From Paractinoplanes rishiriensis (GTDB lineage: Bacteria; Actinomycetota; Actinomycetes; Mycobacteriales; Micromonosporaceae): a DNA stretch of 56,722 bases. The notes under the pieces were generated by a model. That model had not been told where the DNA came from. It saw only the letters and a list, made by a program, of their open reading frames with translations, and ran no database searches. Below, piece after piece: positions 50,517-56,722 of this stretch; the stretch's first letter is position 1; every line of letters starts with the position of its first letter. Where the stretch lies: the NCBI RefSeq assembly GCF_016862375.1, contig NZ_BOMV01000036.1:1-56722 (forward strand), in the 5' to 3' direction. The translations under genes and the position numbers were made by a program.

Positions 50517-53033
50517 CTACCGTCGGCCGTAGACCGTGGTGCGCTCTACCGCCGGACGGCCCGCCGAAGCCGCCAATTCCTTCAGTTCCGCGACGGTCCG
50601 GGCCGAACCGTGCTCCGATCCCGCCATCCGGGAGATGGTCTCCTCCATCAGGGTGCCGCCCAGGTCGTTACAGCCGCCGTCGAGCATCACCCGGGTACCC
50701 TCGTCGCCGAGTTTCACCCAGGAACATTGAATGTTTCCGATGCGGCCGTGCAACAGGATCCGGGCCATCGCGTGCACCACGCGGTTCTCCCGCCAGGTGG
50801 GACCGGGGCGGGCGATGCCGGCCAGGTAGATCGGCGCGTTGGTGTGGATGAACGGCAGCGCCACGAACTCGGTGAAGCCGCCCGTCCGGTCCTGCACGCC
50901 GGCCAGCACCCGGAAGTGGCCCAGCCACTGCCTCGGGTGGTCGACGTGGCCGTACATCATGGTCGAACTGGACCGGATGCCGACCTGGTGCGCCGTGGTC
51001 ACCACCTCGACCCAGGTGCTGGCCGGCAGCTTGCCCTTGGTCAGCACCCAGCGGACGTCGTCGTCGAGGATCTCGGCGGCCGTGCCCGGGATGGTGTCGA
51101 GGCCGGCCTCGCGCAACTCGGTCAGCCAGTCCCGGATCGGCACGCCGGCCTTGGCCGCGCCGGTGACGATCTCCATCGGCGAGTACGCGTGGACGTGCAT
51201 GCCGGGCACTCGCTGCTTGACGGCGCGCACCAGGTCGGCGTACGCGGTCACCGGCATTTTGGGGTCGATGCCGCCCTGCATGCAGACCTCGGAGGCACCG
51301 TCCTGCCACGCCTGCTCGGCGCGGTCGGCGACCTGGTCGACCGAGAGGCGGTACGCGTCGGCATCGCGCTCACGCTGAGCGAACGCGCAGAACCGGCAGC
51401 CCACATAGCAGACGTTGGTGAAGTTGATGTTCCGATTGACCACGTACGTGATGTCGTCGCCGTTGACCTCCCTGCGCAGGTCGTCGGCGATCCGGGCCAG
51501 CTCTTCCAGGGCCGAGCCGTCGGCCTGGAACAGGGCCAGCGCCTTGTCCTCGTGTTGCGGGAGGAGCAGCGCGGCCGGATCCTCGGCGGCCAGCTTGAGC
51601 CCGGCCAGCACGTCGGTCGGCACGTCGGTCGGCACGGTCCGGGGCGCGGCCGGCACGTGCGCGGCCACCTCGGACCAGTCGCCGTAGACGTCGTCGAAGT
51701 CGGACCGGCGGTCGCCGCTGCGGCCGGTGGTGTCGATCGTGGCGAACAGGTCGGTGCGGCCCGACCCGGCTGCCTCGTCGGGCTCCTGCCACGGCCGGCC
51801 CTCGGGCTGCGCATCCTCGCGCGCCAGGCCGTCCTCGCCGGCGAGAGCCGCCACGTGCGCCGAGAGCCGCGGGTCCAGCCAGCCCTCGGTCGCGCGTTGC
51901 ACGTACTCCGGATAGATGGTGAGCCGCTCCCGCAGGACAAAACCGGCGTCCGCGGATTTTGCCCGGAGCAGGTCGATCTGCGGCCACGGGCGTTCCGGGT
52001 TGACGTGGTCGGGGGTCACCGGCGAGACGCCGCCCCAGTCGTCGACGCCGGCCCGCAGCAGCAGGCTGAACTCGGCGTCGATCAGGTTGGGCGGCGCCTG
52101 GATGCGGGCCCGCGGTCCCATCACGATCCGGGCCACCGCCACGGTCGCGGCCAGTTCGCGCAACTCGGCGTCGGGCATGCCGCGCATCGCGGTGTCCGGC
52201 TTGGCGCGGAAGTTCTGGATGATGACTTCCTGGAGGTGGCCGTACTCCCGGGCGGCGCGCCGCATCGCGAAGACCGCGTCCACCCGCTCGGCCCGGGTCT
52301 CGCCGATGCCGATCAGGATGCCGGTGGTGAACGGCACGTTGACCCGGCCGGCGTCGGCCAGCACCCGCAACCGGACCGCGGGCTCCTTGTCGGGCGAACC
52401 GTAGTGCGGGCCGCCCGGCTCGGACCACAGCCGGGTCGCGGTGGTCTCCAGCATCATCCCCATGCTCGGCGCCACCGGCTTGAGGCGCTGCAACTCGGCC
52501 CAGCTCAGCACGCCCGGGTTGAGGTGCGGCAGCAGGCCGGTCTCCTCGAGCACCGCGATCGCGCAGGCGCGGACGTAGTCGAGGGTGGAGTCGTAGCCGC
52601 GCTCGTCCAGCCACCGCCGGGCCGCCGGCCAGCGGTCCTCCGGCCGGTCGCCGAGCGTGAAAAGGGCCTCCTTGCAGCCCTGGGCGGCACCCTGGCGGGC
52701 GATCTCGAGGACCTCGTCGCGTTCCAGGAAGGCGGCCGGCAGGCGGTGCGGCACGGTCGCGAACGTGCAGTAGTGACAGCGGTCCCGGCAGAGCCGGGTC
52801 AGCGGGATGAAAACCTTCTTCGAGTATGTGACCACGCCCGGCCGGCCCGCCTCGCGCAGACCCGCGTCCCGGATGCCGCCGGCGATCGACAGCAGGTCGT
52901 CGAGCCGGTCACCGGTCGCCGCCAGCAGCGCGGTGGCCTCATCGGCGTCGATCGCCTTGCCGTCGGCCGCGCGGCGCAGGGCGCGGCGGATGCTCGCCTC
53001 GGTGGGATCTGGTTCCTCGTTGACCTCGACCAC
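50517..53033 (-). CDS. fbiC: 7,8-didemethyl-8-hydroxy-5-deazariboflavin (FO) synthase
   Basis: An 838-residue fused CofG-CofH enzyme with two radical-SAM domains that builds FO, the chromophore of coenzyme F420, from tyrosine and the flavin precursor. The CofG half has its cluster Cys82, Cys86 and Cys89 in LCRDRCHYCTF. The CofH half has Cys542, Cys546 and Cys549 in CYVGCRFCAF. Further marks are LLDYVRACAIAVLEETGLLPHLNPG (seen as ETGLLPHLNPG), VCMQGGIDPKMPVTAY and YGHVDHPRQWLGHFRVL. The GTG at 53033 fits the family. fbiA and cofE lie about 1 kb away on the other strand. Confidence 0.97.
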   Translation of the reverse strand: MVEVNEEPDPTEASIRRALRRAADGKAIDADEATALLAATGDRLDDLLSIAGGIRDAGLREAGRPGVVTYSKKVFIPLTRLCRDRCHYCTFATVPHRLPAAFLERDEVLEIARQGAAQGCKEALFTLGDRPEDRWPAARRWLDERGYDSTLDYVRACAIAVLEETGLLPHLNPGVLSWAELQRLKPVAPSMGMMLETTATRLWSEPGGPHYGSPDKEPAVRLRVLADAGRVNVPFTTGILIGIGETRAERVDAVFAMRRAAREYGHLQEVIIQNFRAKPDTAMRGMPDAELRELAATVAVARIVMGPRARIQAPPNLIDAEFSLLLRAGVDDWGGVSPVTPDHVNPERPWPQIDLLRAKSADAGFVLRERLTIYPEYVQRATEGWLDPRLSAHVAALAGEDGLAREDAQPEGRPWQEPDEAAGSGRTDLFATIDTTGRSGDRRSDFDDVYGDWSEVAAHVPAAPRTVPTDVPTDVLAGLKLAAEDPAALLLPQHEDKALALFQADGSALEELARIADDLRREVNGDDITYVVNRNINFTNVCYVGCRFCAFAQRERDADAYRLSVDQVADRAEQAWQDGASEVCMQGGIDPKMPVTAYADLVRAVKQRVPGMHVHAYSPMEIVTGAAKAGVPIRDWLTELREAGLDTIPGTAAEILDDDVRWVLTKGKLPASTWVEVVTTAHQVGIRSSSTMMYGHVDHPRQWLGHFRVLAGVQDRTGGFTEFVALPFIHTNAPIYLAGIARPGPTWRENRVVHAMARILLHGRIGNIQCSWVKLGDEGTRVMLDGGCNDLGGTLMEETISRMAGSEHGSARTVAELKELAASAGRPAVERTTVYGRR

Positions 53034-53075
53034 CAGAGCAGCCTAGGCCGGAAAATGCCCGACTGCCCCGGTCGT

Positions 53076-53117
53076 GCCCGGGCGCGCGCAGTGGAATAGG
53101 ACACGACGCGCCCGGGC
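53076..53117 (-). terminator. Hairpin between the membrane-protein gene and fbiC
   Basis: GCCCGGGCGCG (53076-53086) pairs perfectly with CGCGCCCGGGC (53107-53117) across a 20-nt loop, downstream of the gene at 53138-53980 and upstream of fbiC. Confidence 0.6.
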
Positions 53118-53137
53118 GTAACCGGATCTTCTCGCTC

Positions 53138-53980
53138 TTATTGCCGCGGCTGGTCCGGGTTGGCGGGGCCGTAACCGGGACGGTCCTCGCCGAACATCGC
53201 GGTGCGGTCGGCGTCCGAGGGCGGCACCACCTGGGTGGCGTCGGGGGTGTGCGGCGGGGTCGGCGGCACCACCTGGGTCGGCCCGGCCGTGGTCGGCGGC
53301 TGGTTCCAGGACGGCGGGGGCGGGGGCGCGGGCTGGCCGTACATACCACCGGCCGGCGGTTGGTTCGGGTAGCCACCCTGCGGGGGCGGCGGGTAGCCCG
53401 GCTGACCCGGCGGCGGGCCGTAACCCGGCTGGCCCGGGTAGGCGCCCGGCTGGCCGTACTGCGGCTGCCCGTACACGCCTGGCTGGGGTTTGGGTTTGGG
53501 GGTGTAGAACAAATTCCGCCAGATCAAATAGACCGCGTACGCGGCCACGCCGAACACCGCGAGCCAGGCGACCCGGACCAGCAGGCCGGTGAACGCGCTC
53601 CGGGCACCATTGTGCGCGGCCTCGTTGATCAGGCCGATCAGGACGCCGAAGAAGATGCCGAAGAAGGCCATCACCGCGTACTCGACTGCGGCGGCGAGCA
53701 CGATCACCTGAGCCTTCGGATGGCGTGGCTGGACCAGCAGGGCGAGCATGACCGCCGCGATCGGGAAGAGAATCGTCGCCAGGTTGATGAAGTTGAAGAA
53801 GCTCGCCTGGGTGCGGTACCCGAACTGGTTTTCGCCATCCGGGATCAGGTCGACGAGCGCCACGAAAAGGAACACGGCGGTAGCCCCGACCAGGACGTAC
53901 GCCGCGAGGTCGCGGAGCTGCCTGAGGTACTGGCCGGCCGATTTGACCTCGCCCGGCACGGGCTGCGGTTGGCTGGTCAC
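53138..53980 (-). CDS. Membrane protein with Pro/Gly/Gln-rich tail
   Basis: A 280-residue integral membrane protein of unknown function. The GTG at 53980 follows GGGAGATC; the open frame extends 22 codons further without support. Four hydrophobic helices are at about 25-45 (YVLVGATAVFLFVALVDLI), 62-85 (FINLATILFPIAAVMLALLV), 92-117 (IVLAAAVEYAVMAFFGIFFGVLIGLI) and 135-152 (VAWLAVFGVAAYAVYLIW). The C-terminal 120 residues are cytosolic low complexity, with repeated GQPGYG/PPPGQPGYP motifs and two TQVVPP copies. Such tails are common in actinobacterial envelope proteins. It is divergent from the F420 genes 113 bp away. Confidence 0.85.
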   Translation of the reverse strand: MTSQPQPVPGEVKSAGQYLRQLRDLAAYVLVGATAVFLFVALVDLIPDGENQFGYRTQASFFNFINLATILFPIAAVMLALLVQPRHPKAQVIVLAAAVEYAVMAFFGIFFGVLIGLINEAAHNGARSAFTGLLVRVAWLAVFGVAAYAVYLIWRNLFYTPKPKPQPGVYGQPQYGQPGAYPGQPGYGPPPGQPGYPPPPQGGYPNQPPAGGMYGQPAPPPPPSWNQPPTTAGPTQVVPPTPPHTPDATQVVPPSDADRTAMFGEDRPGYGPANPDQPRQ

Positions 53981-54093
53981 TGGATCTCCCTGACGGACGG
54001 TGGGGTGGACCGGCCCAGCGTAGACCGATCTATCACGCGGCCCCATCTACCCGGCGGCCAGTTCTGTCATACCCGTGCGGGAAGATGGGCCTC

Positions 54094-55065
54094 ATGCGGA
54101 TCGTGGTCCTCACCGGCGGCATCGGCGGCGCCAAGTTCCTGGTCGGCGTGCGTGCCCACGCCCGGCAGATCGGCGCCGAGGTGACCGCCGTCGTCAACGT
54201 CGGCGACGACGTGCGCATGCACGGCCTCCAGATCTGCCCCGACCTCGACAGCGTGATGTATACGCTGGGCGGCGCGCACGACCCCGAGCGGGGCTGGGGG
54301 CGCGTCGGCGAGACCTGGGTGGTCAAGGACGAACTCGCCGCCTACGGCGTCGAGCCGTCGTGGTTCGGCCTGGGTGACAAGGACACGGCCACTCATCTCG
54401 TACGCACGCAGATGCTGACCGCCGGTTATCCGCTCTCTGCGGTGACCGCGGCCCTGTGCGAGCGCTGGCAACCCGGCATCCGGATGCTGCCGGCCACCGA
54501 CGACCGCCTCGAGACGCACGTGGTGGTCGACGTCGACGGCGAACGCAAGGCGATCCACTTCCAGGAGTGGTGGGTTCGCCACCGCGGCGACCTGCCCACC
54601 CACCGGTTCGTCTTCGTCGGTGCCGACGCGGCCAAACCGGCGCCCGGCGTGCTCGACGCGATCGCCGCGGCCGACGTGGTCCTGCTCGCCCCCAGCAACC
54701 CGGTGGTGAGCATCGCGCCGATCCTCGCGGTGTCCGCCCTGCGCGACGCCCTGGCCGCCACCGAGGTCCCGGTGGTCGGCGTCTCGCCCATCATCGGCTC
54801 GGCCCCGGTGCGCGGCATGGCCGACAGGTGCCTGACCACCCTGGGCGTCGAGGTGAGCGCCGGCGCGGTCGCCGAGCTGTACGGCGCCCGCGACGACGAC
54901 GGCCTGCTGACCGGCTGGCTGGTCGACGAGACCGACGCCGCCACCGAGGTTCCCGGCGTGCCGACCCGTGCCGTCCCACTCTGGATGAGCTCCGAGGAGG
55001 CCACCGCCCGGATGGTGGCCGACGCCCTCGACCTGGCCTTCGCGGCCGACGGGGAGCGACCGTGA
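54094..55065 (+). CDS. fbiA: 2-phospho-L-lactate (phosphoenolpyruvyl) transferase CofD/FbiA
   Basis: A 323-residue enzyme that joins the guanylylated phosphoenolpyruvate or phospholactate unit to FO, giving (dehydro-)F420-0. The ATG at 54094 (MRIVVLTGGIGGAKFLVG) is preferred, with GGGAAG 9 nt upstream; an ATG at 54085 touches that site. The family marks are the N-terminal TGGIGGAKF loop, VNVGDDVRMHGLQICPDLDSVMY, SWFGLGDKDTATH, and LAPSNPVVSIAPIL with GVSPIIGSAPVRGMADRC. It corresponds to Rv3261. The stop overlaps the cofE start as GTGA, one operon with cofE and the NUDIX gene. Confidence 0.96.
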   Translation: MRIVVLTGGIGGAKFLVGVRAHARQIGAEVTAVVNVGDDVRMHGLQICPDLDSVMYTLGGAHDPERGWGRVGETWVVKDELAAYGVEPSWFGLGDKDTATHLVRTQMLTAGYPLSAVTAALCERWQPGIRMLPATDDRLETHVVVDVDGERKAIHFQEWWVRHRGDLPTHRFVFVGADAAKPAPGVLDAIAAADVVLLAPSNPVVSIAPILAVSALRDALAATEVPVVGVSPIIGSAPVRGMADRCLTTLGVEVSAGAVAELYGARDDDGLLTGWLVDETDAATEVPGVPTRAVPLWMSSEEATARMVADALDLAFAADGERP

Positions 55066-56084
55066 CCGACGGCCTGGAAGTGCTGCCGGTCCGCGGCATC
55101 GGCGACGTCACCGCGGGCGACGACCTGGTCGCCCTGATCACCGCGGCCGCGCCCTGGTTGGCCGCCGGCGACGTCCTGGTGGTGACCAGCAAAATCGTGT
55201 CCAAGGCCGAGGGTCGCCTGGTCGAGGTCCCGGCCGACGGCCCCGAGCGCGACGCCGCCCGGGCCGCCGCCCTGGCCGCCGAGACGGCCCGGGTGGTCGC
55301 CCGGCGCGGCCCCACCACGATCGTCCAGACCCACCACGGCTTCGTGATGGCCGCGGCCGGCATCGACGCCTCCAACGTGGACAAGACCCACCTGGTCCTG
55401 CTGCCCGCCGACCCCGACGCCTCCGCCCGCCGCCTGCGCGCCGGTTTCCTCGCGCGCGGCCTCGACGTGGCGGTCGTCGTCTCCGACACGATGGGGCGGG
55501 CCTGGCGCAACGGCCTGACCGACGTGGCTCTGGGCTCCGCCGGCCTCGAACCGTTCCGCGACCACCGCGGCGAAACCGACCCGTACGGCAACGAACTCTC
55601 GATCACCCAGATGGCCGTGATCGACGAGCTGGCCGCCGCCGGCGAGCTGGTCAAGGGCAAGTGCGACCAGGTGCCGGTGGCGGTGATCCGCGGTTACCTG
55701 TCCGCACCCACGACGGAGGCCGCCGGCGCCGCCGTCCTGCTCCGCGACCCGGCCAGCGACATGTTCAGCCTGGGCACCGCCGAGGCCCGCACGGCCGGCC
55801 TGCTCGACGCCGCCCGCCTCACCGACACGGCACCCCACCAGCCGGCCGACCCCACCGCGGTCCGGCGCGCGGTGGCCGCGGTGTCCGAGGTCTGGTCCCC
55901 GCGCACCACGGTCGACCTGTCCCCCACCGCGGCGGTCCTGCGCACCGCCGACACCACGCCCACCGGCTTCATGCGGCTGGGCGCCGACGCCCACCGCCTG
56001 CGCGCCGCCCTGGCCGCCGAGTCGATAGCCACGGTCCTGGTCCCACTGCCCGACGGCGTCCGTCTGGAGTTGGCTTCCGCATGA
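55062..56084 (+). CDS. cofE: Coenzyme F420-0:L-glutamate ligase (CofE), short FbiB form
   Basis: A 340-residue ligase that adds the glutamate tail to F420-0 using GTP. The GTG at 55062 overlaps fbiA. CofE motifs: VLPVRGIGDVTAGDDLVALI, VVTSKIVSKAEGR, VARRGPTTIVQTHHGFVMAAAGIDASNV, VVVSDTMGRAWRNGLTDVALG and DPYGNELSITQMAVIDELAAA. The C-terminal about 90 residues (from PTTEAAGAAVL) do not show the FMN nitroreductase domain that makes mycobacterial FbiB about 450 residues long. The reduction of dehydro-F420-0 must then be done by another protein. The stop overlaps the NUDIX start as ATGA. Confidence 0.93.
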   Translation: MTDGLEVLPVRGIGDVTAGDDLVALITAAAPWLAAGDVLVVTSKIVSKAEGRLVEVPADGPERDAARAAALAAETARVVARRGPTTIVQTHHGFVMAAAGIDASNVDKTHLVLLPADPDASARRLRAGFLARGLDVAVVVSDTMGRAWRNGLTDVALGSAGLEPFRDHRGETDPYGNELSITQMAVIDELAAAGELVKGKCDQVPVAVIRGYLSAPTTEAAGAAVLLRDPASDMFSLGTAEARTAGLLDAARLTDTAPHQPADPTAVRRAVAAVSEVWSPRTTVDLSPTAAVLRTADTTPTGFMRLGADAHRLRAALAAESIATVLVPLPDGVRLELASA

Positions 56085-56641
56085 GCGAGACACTGCACGC
56101 CGACGCGCTCCGCGTCCTCAGCGCCTGGCAGGCGACCTCGGAGGAGGCCGACCTCTGCCGCAAGCGCACCCTGGAGTTGCTGGCCGCCGGCCCGATGGCG
56201 ACCACTCGGGCCCACCGCCCCGGCCACGTGACGGCCAGCGCCCTGGTGGTCGACCCGGCCGGCCGCGTCCTGCTGTGCCTGCACGGCCGCCTGGGCCTCT
56301 GGATGCAGTTGGGCGGCCACTGCGAGCCCACCGACCGCACCCTGGCCGGCGCCGCCCTCCGCGAGGCGACCGAGGAATCCGGCATCCCCGGCCTGACGCT
56401 CGACCCGGTCCCCATCGACGTCGACGTCCACGAGGTGCGCTGCACCGCCGGCGACGGCTCCCCCGCCGCCGCATCGGTGCACTACGACGTGCGTTTCCTG
56501 GTGCGCTGCGCCGCCGGCAGCATCGAACAGGTCAGCGCGGAGTCGTCCGCGCTGGGCTGGTTCGAGCCGCACGCTTTGCCGACGCCACTGGCCTCCGCCA
56601 CGGCCCGCCAGATCCCGCCGGCGCTGGCCCGCCTGCGCTGA
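56081..56641 (+). CDS. NUDIX hydrolase
   Basis: A 186-residue pyrophosphohydrolase. The ATG at 56081 overlaps the cofE stop as ATGA. The Nudix box is complete: GGHCEPTDRTLAGAALREATEESGI matches GX5EX7REUXEEXGU (written here as G-H-C-E-P with REATEESG). The N-terminal 45 residues are helical (LRVLSAWQATSEEADLCRKRTLELL). Such enzymes cut nucleoside diphosphate-linked compounds. Its coupling to fbiA-cofE suggests clean-up of a nucleotide by-product or housekeeping of the pathway, which is inference. The coding end runs straight into the terminal repeat. Confidence 0.92.
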   Translation: MSETLHADALRVLSAWQATSEEADLCRKRTLELLAAGPMATTRAHRPGHVTASALVVDPAGRVLLCLHGRLGLWMQLGGHCEPTDRTLAGAALREATEESGIPGLTLDPVPIDVDVHEVRCTAGDGSPAAASVHYDVRFLVRCAAGSIEQVSAESSALGWFEPHALPTPLASATARQIPPALARLR

Positions 56642-56722
56642 GCCTGCGCTGAGCCTGCGCTGAGCCTGCGCTGAGCCTGCGCTGAGCCTGCGCTGAGCCT
56701 GCGCTGAGCCTGCGCTGAGCCT
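56640..56722. repeat. Tandem repeat, about 7.5 copies of an 11-bp unit
   Basis: GAGCCTGCGCT is repeated seven times and a half-unit ends the window. The array begins inside the last codons and stop of the NUDIX gene (CGCCTGCGCTGA), so it looks like expansion of the 3' end of that gene. It is cut by the window edge. Confidence 0.93.

Overview
The window is very GC-rich DNA from an actinobacterium. Gene content, GTG/TTG start codons, an XRE/DUF397 pair, a BldC-like regulator, WhiB, mycobacterial-type MtrAB-LpqB and coenzyme F420 genes suggest a filamentous member of the Micromonosporaceae (Actinoplanes/Micromonospora-like). This is inferred from content, not from a database search. Both ends are short tandem repeats (13-bp units at 1-91, 11-bp units at 56640-56722), so the window may be a whole contig broken in repeats.

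Layout. 1-1014: no credible gene; tandem repeats, a long direct repeat and a perfect 23-bp inverted repeat. 1015-11630: accessory and cell-surface genes: a lipoprotein, a CBM2/Fn3 secreted protein, a small lytic-transglycosylase-like protein, a PD-(D/E)XK protein, a glycine-rich-domain protein, a SigE-family sigma factor with its coupled membrane anti-sigma-like partner, a secreted protein of seven Cys-rich modules, and a TetR/FAD-monooxygenase divergent pair with two tandem operators. 11631-18253: core cluster ssrA (tmRNA), smpB, M23 peptidase, ftsX, ftsE, prfB, then a PadR regulator. 18254-26418: membrane protein, DUF6912, rhodanese, Lrp, BldC-like protein, DUF6459-like protein, secA and a double-GNAT protein. 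26385-32277: hpf, comF-like gene, lpqB, mtrB, mtrA. 32345-35565: efeUOB iron uptake behind a DtxR/IdeR-type iron box. 35664-36781: DUF397 and XRE regulator. 36962-38259: a heavily damaged ahcY (S-adenosylhomocysteinase) pseudogene. 39034-43961: manA, cation efflux, SIS isomerase, Trm112-like protein and manB, partly overlapping head to tail. 44109-47363: GAF/winged-helix regulator, aldehyde dehydrogenase, DUF779. 47360-56641: GNAT, polysaccharide deacetylase, DUF3499, zincin-like protein, WhiB, and the F420 genes fbiC, cofD/fbiA and cofE, with a NUDIX gene.

The right half keeps the order known from the Mycobacterium tuberculosis Rv3240c-Rv3262 region (secA1, hpf, comF-like, lpqB, mtrB, mtrA, sahH, manA, SIS, manB, DUF3499, Rv3259, whiB2, fbiA, fbiB). 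The efe operon, XRE/DUF397 pair, ALDH module, deacetylase and fbiC lie between these conserved genes. This synteny makes the broken ahcY notable: it sits near the expected native position and keeps an intact-looking terminator, yet it lacks its N-terminus, an active-site His and the NAD-binding loop.

No clearly new multi-gene system is visible. The best leads are the ahcY decay, a shared direct-repeat element in front of the BldC-like gene and its neighbour, tandem palindromic operators at the monooxygenase/TetR pair, the ftsEX-linked M23 hydrolase, the seven-module secreted protein, a CofE without the FbiB nitroreductase domain, and a recurrent leaderless-start promoter geometry.
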